This document shows, piece after piece, positions 1 through 8,697 of a stretch of 64,000 nucleotides of DNA. Every line of letters starts with the position of its first letter. Position 1 is the first letter of the stretch. Made by a program: the position numbers and the translations under genes. Source of the stretch: a bacterium (GTDB lineage: Bacteria; Chloroflexota; Anaerolineae; Caldilineales; Caldilineaceae); NCBI GenBank assembly GCA_016124945.1, contig WGMT01000027.1:104638-168637 (forward strand). The letters run 5' to 3'. Below the pieces are notes generated by a model. The model was not told the origin of the DNA. It saw only the letters and a program-made list of their open reading frames with translations, and made no database searches.

Positions 1-103
1 GTGCGGCCAGCAGTTCTGCTTCGCTGTAGGTAGTGATGACCGGGGCCTCATAGGTATCGGGCAATGCAATCTGTTCGGGACGTGAAGGTGATAGCTTGTA
101 CAT
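1..103 (-). CDS. Short peptide, 3' truncated by window edge; possible RiPP precursor
   Basis: An ATG on the minus strand at 103 follows AAAGG seven bases upstream, and the frame is open to the window edge (34 residues visible). The peptide begins MYKLSPSRPEQIALPD and continues with a YEAPVITTYSEAELLA segment. That Tyr-Glu-x-Pro, Thr-Thr-Tyr, Glu-x-Glu-Leu-Leu pattern resembles the leader region of ribosomally made, modified peptides. A PqqD-like protein, the usual leader-binding domain, is encoded about 1.7 kb upstream on the same strand. The core region lies outside the window, so the peptide class cannot be named. It could also be an unrelated small protein. Confidence 0.45.
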   Translation of the reverse strand, partial: MYKLSPSRPEQIALPDTYEAPVITTYSEAELLAA

Positions 104-230
104 GACTGGACCTTTCTATGTAGGAATGCGATGAATGGTTGACGACGGGCGATTGACGACAGTGGCCACCTGTTATCTACCACTACCTGTGCCTATCGCC
201 TACAGCGCTTAACCTAATGACGTTGGCCTG

Positions 231-1820
231 TTACTTAAAACTAAACGGCAAGTACACGCTAAACTCGGCGTTCGGCATTGTCTCTTCCACGCGGGTCGGC
301 TCAAAGAACTCGGTGCTCTGGTCGAAGTCGACGGCTTCCAGGCGGTAGTGGTAGAGGCCGCCGTCGAGGTCGGTGTCGGACCATGTGTAGGATGCGCCGC
401 TGACGGGGCCGCCCAGGGCGTAGAGAAAGTCGCCGACACGGGCAAAGTGGCCCTCGTCTGTGCGACGTTGCACGTAGAAACCGGCGAAATTGACTTCGGT
501 GGCTGTCTCCCAGGCTAGGTAGTTGGCGTCGTCCGCATGGGTGACGGTGAAGCCGGTCAACGTAACGGGGGTGGGCGGCGTGTTCGTGCCGATCAGGAAG
601 TAGTTGTTGCCCGGTTCGATGACAATGGCAGTGGCGGTACAGGGATCGCCGTCGCCGGCGGGGCAGGCGCCGCGATCTGTCCATGTGGCGCTGCCGCTGT
701 ACTCGTAGAATTTGTCGTCGGTGATGTCGTCTTCGGCTTCGGTGGTGTAGAGGGTTACGGTCGCCGTGGCCGGGGTGGCGTCGTTGTTTTTGACGCCGAA
801 ACAGCGGTTGCGGTGATCGTAGCCACTAGGGTTGAGGCAGTTGGATTGGTTCCCGGCAATGGCGACGGTGGCGTTGAGTGTGCTGGATGTGTGGGCGAGA
901 TCGATACCGCGATAGACTGGTGTACCATCGCCATTTCGAATGTAGGCGAACTCCGTCGCTAGGGATGTGCTGCCTGATTGGCGAAGCACGCCATTGTTCG
1001 TTACCCCCGTTGCTGTAGGCTGTAAACCACCAAGATCGGGCAGCACAACCGTTGCACCAGCAAAAACGATCAACTCTGAAAACGCTGCCGAACTGTTCAT
1101 CACAATAGACTGGTCGTTGCCATCACCATTAAATCGAAACTGACGGCCAGGCTCTGAAACGAAACTCTTTCCGTTGTTAACAATAAAATTGCCAGCAACG
1201 TGTATGTCGGAAGACGCGCTTATATGTGTGACACCGATGCCGTCAATGGTGATATGATGAAAGTAGTACTGAACGTTACCATCTATTTTCGCATCGTCTT
1301 TGAAGACAAAAGTGCTTGTTCCTCCATCCATCGCTCCTGCATCATGGGCAAAGACTTCGGTTACTGTGAATATGCTGTCTCCAAATTTTTTCGTACTAAA
1401 GCCACCAGCAGTACGCAGTCGGAAGAATGTGGTGTCACCGGTTATGTGCTGTTCCACTGTCGCAGATGCAGTGCCACTTGCACTAAAGGAAACAATCTGT
1501 TGATTGGGTATGAATTCACCGTTGTTCACCCAGTCCCCAAACACAGAAAGTGTTCTTATCGAATTAGCACCAATCAACGTCGCACCAGTGCTTATGGTAA
1601 GATGCCTCACAGAAGCCACACCAGTGAGTGTCACATTGTGCACAATCACCACATCATCATCTCCCTCCGGCACAATCCCACAATCCCAAGTGCTTGCAGC
1701 GTTCCAATTGCCGACGGTTGTCGACGTACACGTCGCCGCCGCCACAGGACTCGCCCACAGCGCTGCCAACAAGAGGACGATGATGCCACAGCCACGGATC
1801 AAAAGCGATGGTGCATGCAT
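231..1820 (-). CDS. Secreted beta-rich protein with C-terminal FN3-like domain
   Basis: This 529-residue protein has a clear signal peptide: a hydrophobic stretch at about residues 10-26 ending at an Ala-x-Ala-type site. The mature part starts with a Cys-containing segment typical of surface proteins built from repeated beta strands (GNWNAASTWDCG). It then runs through Gly/Thr/Val-rich sequence without enzyme motifs. The last ~100 residues look like a fibronectin-III-type domain, followed by the tail VYLPFSFK, similar to the FLPEVGR end of the FG-GAP protein at 3344-5641. AGGAG lies upstream of the ATG, and the start is 11 bases from the end of the PqqD-like gene, so the two are probably co-transcribed. 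Function unknown; probably cell-surface or extracellular. Confidence 0.8.
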   Translation of the reverse strand: MHAPSLLIRGCGIIVLLLAALWASPVAAATCTSTTVGNWNAASTWDCGIVPEGDDDVVIVHNVTLTGVASVRHLTISTGATLIGANSIRTLSVFGDWVNNGEFIPNQQIVSFSASGTASATVEQHITGDTTFFRLRTAGGFSTKKFGDSIFTVTEVFAHDAGAMDGGTSTFVFKDDAKIDGNVQYYFHHITIDGIGVTHISASSDIHVAGNFIVNNGKSFVSEPGRQFRFNGDGNDQSIVMNSSAAFSELIVFAGATVVLPDLGGLQPTATGVTNNGVLRQSGSTSLATEFAYIRNGDGTPVYRGIDLAHTSSTLNATVAIAGNQSNCLNPSGYDHRNRCFGVKNNDATPATATVTLYTTEAEDDITDDKFYEYSGSATWTDRGACPAGDGDPCTATAIVIEPGNNYFLIGTNTPPTPVTLTGFTVTHADDANYLAWETATEVNFAGFYVQRRTDEGHFARVGDFLYALGGPVSGASYTWSDTDLDGGLYHYRLEAVDFDQSTEFFEPTRVEETMPNAEFSVYLPFSFK

Positions 1821-1831
1821 GACTGGTTCTC

Positions 1832-2131
1832 CTATAGGTATGGATCGAAGTGTTGAGGAACGTCGTTGTGTAGCAACCCTTTGGTTGCCAAATCGGCGAG
1901 GGTGTTGTGTACGTCGGCGCTGACACGGTCAACGGGCGCGGCAGGGAAACATTCGGCCAGCCGTTGGACAATGGCCTCAGGCGCGTGTTGTCCGTCGCAG
2001 TAGAGCCAGATCTGAAAGGCTACCCAATTGAGGATATGCAGTTGGTCGGTGTCAAAGCGGGAAAGCAGTCTGTCGCGCCCCAGATCCTGTACAAATACGT
2101 CGGGATGGCGCAGCGGGTGGTGGGATTGCAT
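1832..2131 (-). CDS. PqqD-family protein (RiPP recognition element-like)
   Basis: The 99-residue product has the small winged-helix layout of the PqqD family. An N-terminal RHPDV..Q.LG segment is followed by the LN.VAFQIWLYCDG core, then a helix rich in acidic residues and Ala (PVDRVSADVHNTLADL) and a final GLL strand. In characterised systems such domains bind the leader of a ribosomal peptide and present it to a modifying enzyme. Stand-alone copies also occur beside surface proteins with no known peptide. AGGAGG sits seven bases before the ATG. It is the first gene of a likely operon with the secreted protein at 231-1820, and a leader-like peptide lies further downstream. No radical SAM or other modifying enzyme is visible here. 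Confidence 0.75.
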   Translation of the reverse strand: MQSHHPLRHPDVFVQDLGRDRLLSRFDTDQLHILNWVAFQIWLYCDGQHAPEAIVQRLAECFPAAPVDRVSADVHNTLADLATKGLLHNDVPQHFDPYL

Positions 2132-2437
2132 GGCGCAACCTCCTCTGGTGCTGGAGTGTTGACTACCGCCTGGTGAAGTGCGGGGGACGCTTCACAACTT
2201 GGGAAATCGCATACGGAGTGTTGAACAGTGAAACCAGCCTAGCACAGGCGCGACTAAGTTGCAATGCCAGAAAAGCGGATTTTGTCATAAAAGACATTGG
2301 TCAAAACCAGTTAAATGACCACTATAAGACAGCATGAAATGGGCTAGTTCATTGTAAATCTGAAATTACAGTGCGCCGCAATATGTCCACTCTGTACGAG
2401 TGTTTTGCCGGACTGCTGTAAATTTCAGGATATAGGC
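2132..2437. other. Gene-free stretch upstream of the PqqD-like gene
   Basis: About 300 bases without a supported gene, AT-richer than the flanks. It contains an inverted pair TGGTCA / TGACCA at 2298-2321 with a 12-base spacer, which could be an operator for the minus-strand operon. A small GTGAAG / CTTCAC hairpin lies around 2174-2195. No convincing -35/-10 pair was fixed. Confidence 0.4.
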
Positions 2438-3139
2438 TCAACCAACCGGCGTAACGTGCGCGCCGTCGAAGACGCTCTCGCCGCGCAACCAGCGTTGCAG
2501 GGCGCGCTCATCCCCCAGCGCAATGGACAGTGCCCCAATCAACTCCACAAGCCCGCCTTCCAGTTCGTGGGCCTGCAGGCCGTCGTTGATGCCGTTGAGG
2601 ACACCCTGACAGTAGAAATAGCGAATGGGGTCGGCGTCGATGTGGACCTTCTCAGCAGGCATGTCCACCTTGTGGCGGCAGGCGTCGACGTCGGCGGAGG
2701 TGTAGCCGCGACAGGTGAGCGGGCGCACGTGGTAGACCGAACATCGCCCGTCTACGAGCAGCGGGCAGTGGAGACGCAACGCCAGCCGATCCTGGGATGA
2801 GCGTCCGCTGGTCTGCGTGTCCACGGCGGCGAGGTGGGCGCGCAGATTGGCCAGATCCTCGGCGCTGCGGGTGCGGCGCAGGTAATCGGCGATGCGCAGG
2901 ATCTCGGCAGGCGACGCCGAGACGCGCTGGTAACAACACCAATCACAGCCGACCTCACACGCCGTGCGGAACATGGAGATCTGGCTGATCTCTACCTCGG
3001 CCAGCCCCACCGCCTCGTCCACCAGTTCAATGAGCGTGGCGCGGCTCTTTTTCTTGCCCAGGATGCGCAGCGCGTCGTCGCGCTCGGCCTGGCGCATGCC
3101 GTAGGCTTCGGTGATGACGTCGTTAAGTGGATCGGACAT
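2438..3139 (-). CDS. YkgJ-family cysteine-cluster protein
   Basis: This 233-residue protein carries the spaced Cys motif of the YkgJ (zinc/iron-chelating) family. There is a CEVGCDWCC cluster near residue 60, then CPLLVDGRCSVY and RPLTCRGY further on, with a late Cys after DADPIRYFY. Family members are thought to bind a metal or Fe-S centre, but the substrate is unknown. The ATG at 3139 is preferred over an upstream in-frame start because GGAG lies six bases before it and the family starts near there. It is transcribed alone, with an inverted repeat just upstream (3155-3198). Confidence 0.85.
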   Translation of the reverse strand: MSDPLNDVITEAYGMRQAERDDALRILGKKKSRATLIELVDEAVGLAEVEISQISMFRTACEVGCDWCCYQRVSASPAEILRIADYLRRTRSAEDLANLRAHLAAVDTQTSGRSSQDRLALRLHCPLLVDGRCSVYHVRPLTCRGYTSADVDACRHKVDMPAEKVHIDADPIRYFYCQGVLNGINDGLQAHELEGGLVELIGALSIALGDERALQRWLRGESVFDGAHVTPVG

Positions 3140-3154
3140 GTTGGCTCCAGAATG

Positions 3155-3198
3155 ATGAATGGTGAATGATCTCGACAAGCGGATCATTCACCATTCAT
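3155..3198. repeat. Inverted repeat, 17-bp perfect arms
   Basis: Arms at 3155-3171 and 3182-3198 are perfect reverse complements with a 10-base loop. They use the words ATGAATGG and TGAATGATC. It lies just upstream of the YkgJ start. Similar words form a tandem array at 36158-36211. Confidence 0.85.
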
Positions 3199-3343
3199 TG
3201 TTGCGCGCGACCAGGTGTATTGACAAATCAGGTTGAACGGAGCCGCGGAGGTGCGACGCACCTTGGCTCTCTGGTCATGCCAACGTCAATTATCAATACA
3301 ACCAGGTTCTAGCGTATTACAAAACCAAATCGATGTGTATCGG

Positions 3344-5641
3344 TTATCTTCCCACCTCGGGCAGGAAGAGCTCATACTGCTCGTTATCTTCGAGGTCCAC
3401 ATCATCAACGCCATCGTGAGCATCGGCACTTTCAGCCGCCGCCGCGGAAATGCTGTTCAGCCCCGCCGGCACATTGCTGACCAGCAGCGCGTCGATGACT
3501 TCGCTGCCGATGCCGATGTTCGCTCCATCCAGGAAGAGCGTGTAACTACAACTGGTGGCAGCGCCGGAGACCAGCGAACCGCAGCGCAACACATCCGAGC
3601 CGTCGCCGCTAACACCGTTGACTGCAAATGCGCCCAACGTGGTGAGGTAGAGATCGCCATTAAAGAGGGAAGCCCCTAAGACATCCTCAGTAGAGCTATT
3701 TGCCAACCCTACATCCGAGCCATCAAAGAAGGGAGACCAACTGCCAATGGTGTTGTTGCCGGTCTGGCTGACGGTCAGTAGCGCCAGGTCTTCGTCATGG
3801 CCCGCCAGGCCAGGTACATTAAAGTTGCCGGTGGTGCCGATCAAGAGCGTTACGCTGTTGCCTGCCTGGCTGACCACGGTGAGGCTGTCGATGTCTTCAC
3901 CATTGGTTGTCAACCCTACGTCCGAGCCGTCGATGTACATGCTGAACGTGCCGGCGGTGGTTGTGCCGAGCGACGTTGGCACAAAACGCAGCACGTCTGA
4001 ATCGTCGGCGGCAATGCCGTTGACGGTGATGGGGTTGTTGAAACTGAGCAGCAGGCTGCCATCATCGAGTCGCGCAAAACCGTCTACATCAGCGGCAGCC
4101 AACCCTACATCCGAGCCATCAAAGAAGAGGGCCCATGTGTTGAGCGCAATGTCATACACTAGCACATCTTCATCGTTGAAGCGGACGCCGCCCACATTGC
4201 CACCGGTGGTGGAGCTGACGTAGAGCGTGGTGGGCGCAGTGCCAGAGATTGGCGTGGCTGTGGGTGTGGGCTCCGGCGTGTTTGTGGGTGTGGGCTCCGG
4301 CGTGTTTGTGGGTGTGGGTTCCGGCGTGTTTGTGGGTGTGGCTCCTGGTGTGGATGTGGATTCTGGCGTGCTTGTGGGTGTGACGATGGGTGTGCTGCCA
4401 AGCGTGAACAGGTAGATCGAGCCTGACAGTGAACCATTGTCGTCATCACCAGCGGCGCCAATCACCACGTTTGAACCAGAGACGGAGACCGAGCCGCCAA
4501 AACCGTCGCCGGCCTGGCCATCGCTGGCTACCAATTTCGCCTGTTGCGTGGCTGTTGCAATGTCAAATAGATAGGCCGCGCCGATACCATTATCAAGAGG
4601 CGCGCCAACAATCAAGGTTGAACCATCAATGTCCACCGACTCGCCGAAGCGTGAGCCGGCCTGCCCATCTGCCGCTGTGATTTTCGCAAGCTGTTGACCC
4701 GTGGTGGCATTGAACAGGTAGACAGAGCCGGAGCTTGTGCCGAGATCATCATCAAACGGTGCACCAACCGCCACGATGTCACCGTTGATCGCCACACCGA
4801 GCCCAAATAGATCGTTGGCAGCACCGTCACTAGCCGTAAGTTTTCGCTGCTGTTGGGCGGTCGCCGCATCAAATAGATAGACGGATCCAGAATCAGTACC
4901 CCGATCATCATCGAACGGAGAGCTGATCGCCGCAATGCTATTTGAAACCGCCACGCGACGACCAAAGTTATCGGCAAAAGCGATATCGCTGGCGAAAATT
5001 TTGCCAACCACTTGCTGATTGCCGGCCGTGTAGATATAGGCGGCGCCACCGCCGCCATTTGCCCCTTCAACATCGCCAGGCGCGCCTACCACAATGTAAT
5101 TGTCTGAAATGCCAACAGAAAATCCATAGAAATTGAAGAACGTGTCGTCGTTGATGGGGGAGAACGGCAGCAATCGCGAAATGAGATTGCCGGTTGTCAT
5201 GTTGTAGAGATAGACAGCGCCGCTATTTGTACCCCCCTGGCTCTTAAGCGGCGCGCCGATCACGGCAACGTTACCTTCCACCGCAACCGACTCGCCAAAA
5301 AAGTCCTCGCGGTTGCCAAAGGTTTCATTGTCGGATGCAGGATCAACAGCCAGAATCTTACGAATGACGGCGCCCGAATTGGCATCCACTTGATAAGCGG
5401 CACCGGCTTCCAGTCCTAAATCCTCATCAAAGCGCGCACCGGCTACGACAGTAGAACCGCTGACCGCCACACTAAATCCAAACTGATCGTCTGTATCGAC
5501 CGCGGTTGGAATAACTTTAAAGGTCTCGCTAATCGTCTGAGCAAAGACCGCTGTAGAGAGTGACAGGATAACCAGACCAAGCAGAGAGCTATAGACGAGC
5601 TTTGATAGCATCTTCCGATGACGTCTAAACATGTGAGACAT
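3344..5641 (-). CDS. FG-GAP repeat surface protein with Thr-Pro linker
   Basis: The 765-residue product has a signal peptide (hydrophobic residues about 14-32, AVFAQ cleavage-like site). At least seven FG-GAP-type repeats of roughly 50 residues follow, each with a DxFGxSVAI..xxVVVGA..DDDxG...SGSVYLF pattern. They should fold into an integrin-like beta-propeller that binds calcium through the Asp-rich loops. A Pro-Thr-Glu linker made of TPEPTPTN units lies at about 420-465. A second region then repeats a DGSDVGL motif about four times, and the protein ends FLPEVGR. It is probably exposed on or released from the cell. Start at 5641, with GGA about ten bases upstream. Ligand unknown. Confidence 0.85.
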   Translation of the reverse strand: MSHMFRRHRKMLSKLVYSSLLGLVILSLSTAVFAQTISETFKVIPTAVDTDDQFGFSVAVSGSTVVAGARFDEDLGLEAGAAYQVDANSGAVIRKILAVDPASDNETFGNREDFFGESVAVEGNVAVIGAPLKSQGGTNSGAVYLYNMTTGNLISRLLPFSPINDDTFFNFYGFSVGISDNYIVVGAPGDVEGANGGGGAAYIYTAGNQQVVGKIFASDIAFADNFGRRVAVSNSIAAISSPFDDDRGTDSGSVYLFDAATAQQQRKLTASDGAANDLFGLGVAINGDIVAVGAPFDDDLGTSSGSVYLFNATTGQQLAKITAADGQAGSRFGESVDIDGSTLIVGAPLDNGIGAAYLFDIATATQQAKLVASDGQAGDGFGGSVSVSGSNVVIGAAGDDDNGSLSGSIYLFTLGSTPIVTPTSTPESTSTPGATPTNTPEPTPTNTPEPTPTNTPEPTPTATPISGTAPTTLYVSSTTGGNVGGVRFNDEDVLVYDIALNTWALFFDGSDVGLAAADVDGFARLDDGSLLLSFNNPITVNGIAADDSDVLRFVPTSLGTTTAGTFSMYIDGSDVGLTTNGEDIDSLTVVSQAGNSVTLLIGTTGNFNVPGLAGHDEDLALLTVSQTGNNTIGSWSPFFDGSDVGLANSSTEDVLGASLFNGDLYLTTLGAFAVNGVSGDGSDVLRCGSLVSGAATSCSYTLFLDGANIGIGSEVIDALLVSNVPAGLNSISAAAAESADAHDGVDDVDLEDNEQYELFLPEVGR
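4259..4345. repeat. Coding tandem repeat for Pro-Thr-Glu linker
   Basis: A roughly 30-base unit (GTGGGCTCCGGCGTGTTTGT on the plus strand) is repeated about three times and encodes the TPEPTPTN linker of the FG-GAP protein. Such tracts can change copy number by slippage. Confidence 0.75.
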
Positions 5642-5836
5642 AGGAGATTTCCTTTGGCATGTGTAACTCAGTAGGAGTCTACATACACAGTTGATAGGGC
5701 GAACAATGGCTTTGACAAATTCTGTCCCCTGGCCAGGTGGAAGCTACAGAATTCAGCAAGGCGGCGTTCAAGTCACGGGGAGTGATATGTGATCACAACT
5801 CACAAGGCGTGAGTGTAGTAGGGGGTGGCTGGGGCT

Positions 5837-5852
5837 TAGGTAGGATTACCTA
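5837..5852. repeat. Small perfect palindrome
   Basis: TAGGTA-GGAT-TACCTA, about 200 bases upstream of the FG-GAP gene start, followed by an AT-rich TTACGTAA palindrome at 5862-5869. A candidate operator only; no regulator is known. Confidence 0.4.
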
Positions 5853-6043
5853 CATTAGATATTACGTAAATATTAACCGTTTTCGCTTGACCTGCTTTCG
5901 GCCACAGCCATCTTCATCAACCTTGAAGAATGGCGCGTGAATTACCCCGCGGCTTTAAGATAAGCGCAGAACGCAGCATGCGTCATCGAACGGCTGCTAA
6001 GATCGGCGTTTTGAGTACATCACACATTGCAGAGGTCGTTATG

Positions 6044-6196
6044 GGGATCGAAGGCGAGCTTGGCTTATTGAAGGCCTGTCCACTGTGCTGCGGCGCGCTG
6101 GGTCAGGGCGCGCCGGTGGTGGTAAGCATTCGCCGTCAAGGGCAAACTGGTGGATTACATGGTCTTCGTCGTCGGTGCACCGAGGATATTGCCGCA
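6044..6196 (-). pseudogene. Decayed fragment of the adjacent NHL-repeat gene
   Basis: Bases 6044-6196 align with 6873-7029, inside the NHL gene on the same strand. They share words such as GGATCGAAGGC, TGTCCACTGTGC, GGCGCGC and CGTCGTCGGTGCACC, with many substitutions and small indels. Only about 150 bases of the roughly 930-base gene are recognisable, and the reading frame is broken. This is best read as the remnant of a tandem duplicate. The apparent plus-strand open frame here (5930-6199) is a shadow of that remnant. Confidence 0.75.
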
Positions 6197-6262
6197 TAAG
6201 CGTTAAGATAAGCAAGTGAGGGGATCGCTAGCGTAGAGGAAGAGAGCAGAACCCCCCTCTAA

Positions 6263-6283
6263 CTCCCCCCGCAACGGGGGGAG
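6263..6283 (-). terminator. Possible terminator hairpin after the NHL gene
   Basis: CTCCCCCCG-CAA-CGGGGGGAG forms a perfect nine-pair stem 40 bases downstream of the NHL gene stop. No proper T-run follows on the minus strand, so it may instead be a repeat element or a Rho-linked end. Confidence 0.45.
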
Positions 6284-6323
6284 GACTGTTGACGCGTCGA
6301 TGTTGGTGGTCGCGTTGTGGGTA

Positions 6324-7256
6324 TCACTTCCTCACCAACTTGCGGAAGCTGCGCGCCGTGCGTGGCGGGTTGAGCAGGCGACCATAGGCGCTATACGAGA
6401 CTTCGGCCACATAGAGATCGCCGCGCGAGTCGACGGCGATGCCGTGTGGCGCGGTGTATTGGTTGGGCCCCTCGCCGCGGTGGACGTCGCCGATACGCGC
6501 CAATTGTTGTCCGCTCAGGTCGTGGATGGTGACGCAGGCGCCGATGTTGGGGAATTTGAGATTGACGTCGAGATGCGACGGCAGTTGACCGACATAAGCC
6601 AGGTCGCCCGCGATGTGAAAGGCGCAAGGACGGTGCAGGTTGTTCCACTGGCTGAGGTAGTTGCCCTGAGCGTCGAAGATCTGTACGCGATGATTCTCGC
6701 GATCGGCCACGTAGACGTGTCCTTTTGTGTCGGTGCAGACACTGTGGGGCAGGTTAAACTGACCTGCTTCCACGCCGAAATCACCCCACGAGAAGAGATG
6801 GCGTCCTTCCACCGTAAATTTATGCACACGGGCGTTGCCGTAGCCGTCGGAAATGTAGAGATCGCCGCTTTGAGGATCGAAGGCAACCTTGGTGGGCTTG
6901 TTGAAGGGCTGTCCACTGTGCGGCGGCGCGCCCTGCCCCACCGTGCCGATGGTGGTGAGCAGTTCGCCATCGAGCGAAAATTGGTAGATCACGTGGGCCT
7001 CGTCGTCGGTGCACCAGAGGCTGTTGCCGTCGAGGGCCAGTGTCAGCCCATGTGGGCGGTTAAAGATCCCCTCGCCCCAAGACGCCAAAAACGTGCCGTC
7101 CTGGGCAAAGACGAGCAGCGGGTGTTCGCCGCGTGTAAAGACATAGACCCGATCCTGCCGGTCTACCACCACGTCGACCACTTCGTAAAAAGTCCACCCC
7201 GCGGGCAGTTGCGCCCATTCGGGTTGTTCTTCGTAGGTAAAAGGTTGTGGGATCAC
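6324..7256 (-). CDS. NHL-repeat six-bladed beta-propeller protein
   Basis: The 310-residue protein consists of NHL-type blades: repeated F..PxGL..D..G.LYVAD..NHRVQ patterns such as HVYVADRENHRVQIFD. It lacks a signal peptide, so it is probably cytoplasmic. Close relatives are described as peptidyl-alpha-hydroxyglycine alpha-amidating lyase-like or SMP-30/NHL proteins, and some are sugar lactonases. The substrate here is unknown, but its place beside enolase-superfamily dehydratases suggests a sugar-acid role. The GTG at 7256 is chosen as start because AAGGAG lies eight bases upstream. The in-frame extension upstream only translates a tandem repeat. A decayed partial copy lies at 6044-6196. 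Confidence 0.8.
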   Translation of the reverse strand: MIPQPFTYEEQPEWAQLPAGWTFYEVVDVVVDRQDRVYVFTRGEHPLLVFAQDGTFLASWGEGIFNRPHGLTLALDGNSLWCTDDEAHVIYQFSLDGELLTTIGTVGQGAPPHSGQPFNKPTKVAFDPQSGDLYISDGYGNARVHKFTVEGRHLFSWGDFGVEAGQFNLPHSVCTDTKGHVYVADRENHRVQIFDAQGNYLSQWNNLHRPCAFHIAGDLAYVGQLPSHLDVNLKFPNIGACVTIHDLSGQQLARIGDVHRGEGPNQYTAPHGIAVDSRGDLYVAEVSYSAYGRLLNPPRTARSFRKLVRK

Positions 7257-7270
7257 GAGAGATTCTCCTT

Positions 7271-7429
7271 GATTGGGGATTAGTGATTTGTGATTTGTGA
7301 TTGGGGATTTGTGATTGGGGATTTGTGATTGGGTTTCGTGATTTGTGCGTTGGCTGGTCTGAGTCAGTGCCAGGCACTGACGGCGACAACTCACCCGCTG
7401 CCCCAATCACCAATCACTAATCCCCAATC
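7271..7429. repeat. Composite inverted repeat with GATTAGTGATT words
   Basis: Perfect 18-bp arms at 7271-7288 and 7412-7429 enclose a tandem run of GATTTGTGATTGGG units (about 7290-7335) and a 19-bp palindrome (7363-7381). The element fills the whole gap between the NHL gene and the first dehydratase. The same arm words recur at 18286-18424 and around 19130-19160. Confidence 0.85.
7363..7381. repeat. 19-bp palindrome, copy 1
   Basis: GTCAGTGCC-A-GGCACTGAC is a perfect palindrome. An identical 19-base copy, also preceded by GA and followed by GG, is found at 37054-37072. This points to a dispersed REP-like element. Confidence 0.85.
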
Positions 7430-8615
7430 ACCCTCTCCGCTCCGCCCACGGCTTCGCCATGATCTTCGCCATGCCTTCGTCGTCCAGTTCGATGCCCAGG
7501 CCGGGCTTGTCGGGGACGGCGACACAGCCCTCGGCGTCGAGGACGAAGGGATCTTTGAAGTAGCCTGCGCCGATGACGGTGCGCCCGTTGATCCGGCTGT
7601 CGTTGACTTCGTTGTGTTCCTGCACCAGGAAGTTGGGCAGCACGGCGTCGAGTTGGATCGAGGCGGCCAGCGCCAGCGGGCTGAGCGGACAGTGCAGGGC
7701 GACTTTGGCGTAGGCAGCCTCGCCGATGGCGGCGATCTTCTTGCATTCGGTGATGCCGCCAGCGTGGGCAATGTCGGGTTGCAGGACGGAGAGCGCGCCA
7801 CGGGCCAGGGCGTCGAAGAAGATCCACTTGCCCATCCAGCGTTCCCCGGCGGCGATGGGGACATTCGTGCGGCCGGCCACCTGCACCAGCGCATCGACCC
7901 GTTCCACGGGCATGGGTTCTTCCACAAAAAGAGGACGGTAGGGCGCAATGGCGTCGATCAACTGGCCGGCAATGGCAGGGTGCGGGTTGTGGATGTCCAC
8001 CGCCACGTCGACGTCGGGACCTGCGCCCTCGCGCACGGCGGCAAAGCGAGCGGCGAATTGGTCCACTTGCGAGGTGACTTCCAGTCCGTCCCCCGGGCCA
8101 AAGTGGACCTTGAGACAGCGGAAGCCCCATTCGGCGGTGAGGATGTGTGCCGCCTCGGCGTAGCTACGTGGATCACGTGGATCAAGCGTCCGTTCCGGCT
8201 TGCCCGCCCGGTAGGGATCGCCCGGTTCCACCGTCCACGGCAGGCCGCCGCCGGTGGCGCGGTACATACGGATGCGGTCGCGGGTGCGTCCTCCCAAGAG
8301 TTGGTAGACAGGCACGCCCGCCGCCTTGCCTGCCAGATCCCAGAGCGCCATGTCGATGCCGCTGATGGCGCTCATCTTCACCGGCCCGCCCACGTAGCCC
8401 AGCCCGCTGGTGTACATCACCTGCCACAGTTCTTCGACGCGGGTAGGGTCCTGGCCAATCAAGAACGGCTCCAGCCGCCGCACCTCGGCGATCACCACAT
8501 CCGGGTGATTCTCCAAATAGGGCTCGCCCAGCCCAACCAACCCGGCGTCGGTATGTACGCGTACCCACACCCAACTGGGCGGGACACGCAGGATTTCGAG
8601 GGATGTGATTTTCAT
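7428..8615 (-). CDS. Mandelate racemase/enolase-superfamily dehydratase, galactonate-dehydratase-like
   Basis: The 395-residue enzyme has the enolase-superfamily capping domain (residues 1-125) and a TIM barrel. Metal ligands and catalytic segments are visible in order: DVAVDIHNPH, FVEEPMPVE, PIAAGERW, QPDIAHAGGITECKK and the late VALHCPLSPLALAAS. The AHAGGITEC and HCPL stretches closely resemble D-galactonate dehydratase, so loss of water from a sugar acid to give a 2-keto-3-deoxy acid is likely. The exact epimer cannot be told. AGGA precedes the ATG at 8615. It belongs to a minus-strand group with a second dehydratase, an aldo/keto reductase and an SDR, but long repeats separate the genes. 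Confidence 0.85.
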   Translation of the reverse strand: MKITSLEILRVPPSWVWVRVHTDAGLVGLGEPYLENHPDVVIAEVRRLEPFLIGQDPTRVEELWQVMYTSGLGYVGGPVKMSAISGIDMALWDLAGKAAGVPVYQLLGGRTRDRIRMYRATGGGLPWTVEPGDPYRAGKPERTLDPRDPRSYAEAAHILTAEWGFRCLKVHFGPGDGLEVTSQVDQFAARFAAVREGAGPDVDVAVDIHNPHPAIAGQLIDAIAPYRPLFVEEPMPVERVDALVQVAGRTNVPIAAGERWMGKWIFFDALARGALSVLQPDIAHAGGITECKKIAAIGEAAYAKVALHCPLSPLALAASIQLDAVLPNFLVQEHNEVNDSRINGRTVIGAGYFKDPFVLDAEGCVAVPDKPGLGIELDDEGMAKIMAKPWAERRG

Positions 8616-8697
8616 GGATCTGTCCTGTGATGTGGTTGGCTGGGCGATGTTGTTGGCAATCCCGCTGTGACAAGGAAATGGTCTCGAAGACAACGTT

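Noticed and set aside
5930..6199. Plus-strand 89-residue frame
   Set aside because: It overlaps the decayed NHL copy and arises from its antisense; no RBS or domain.
7268..7406. N-terminal extension of the NHL protein
   Set aside because: It only translates the GATTTGTGATTGGG tandem repeat; a GTG with AAGGAG at 7256 is better.
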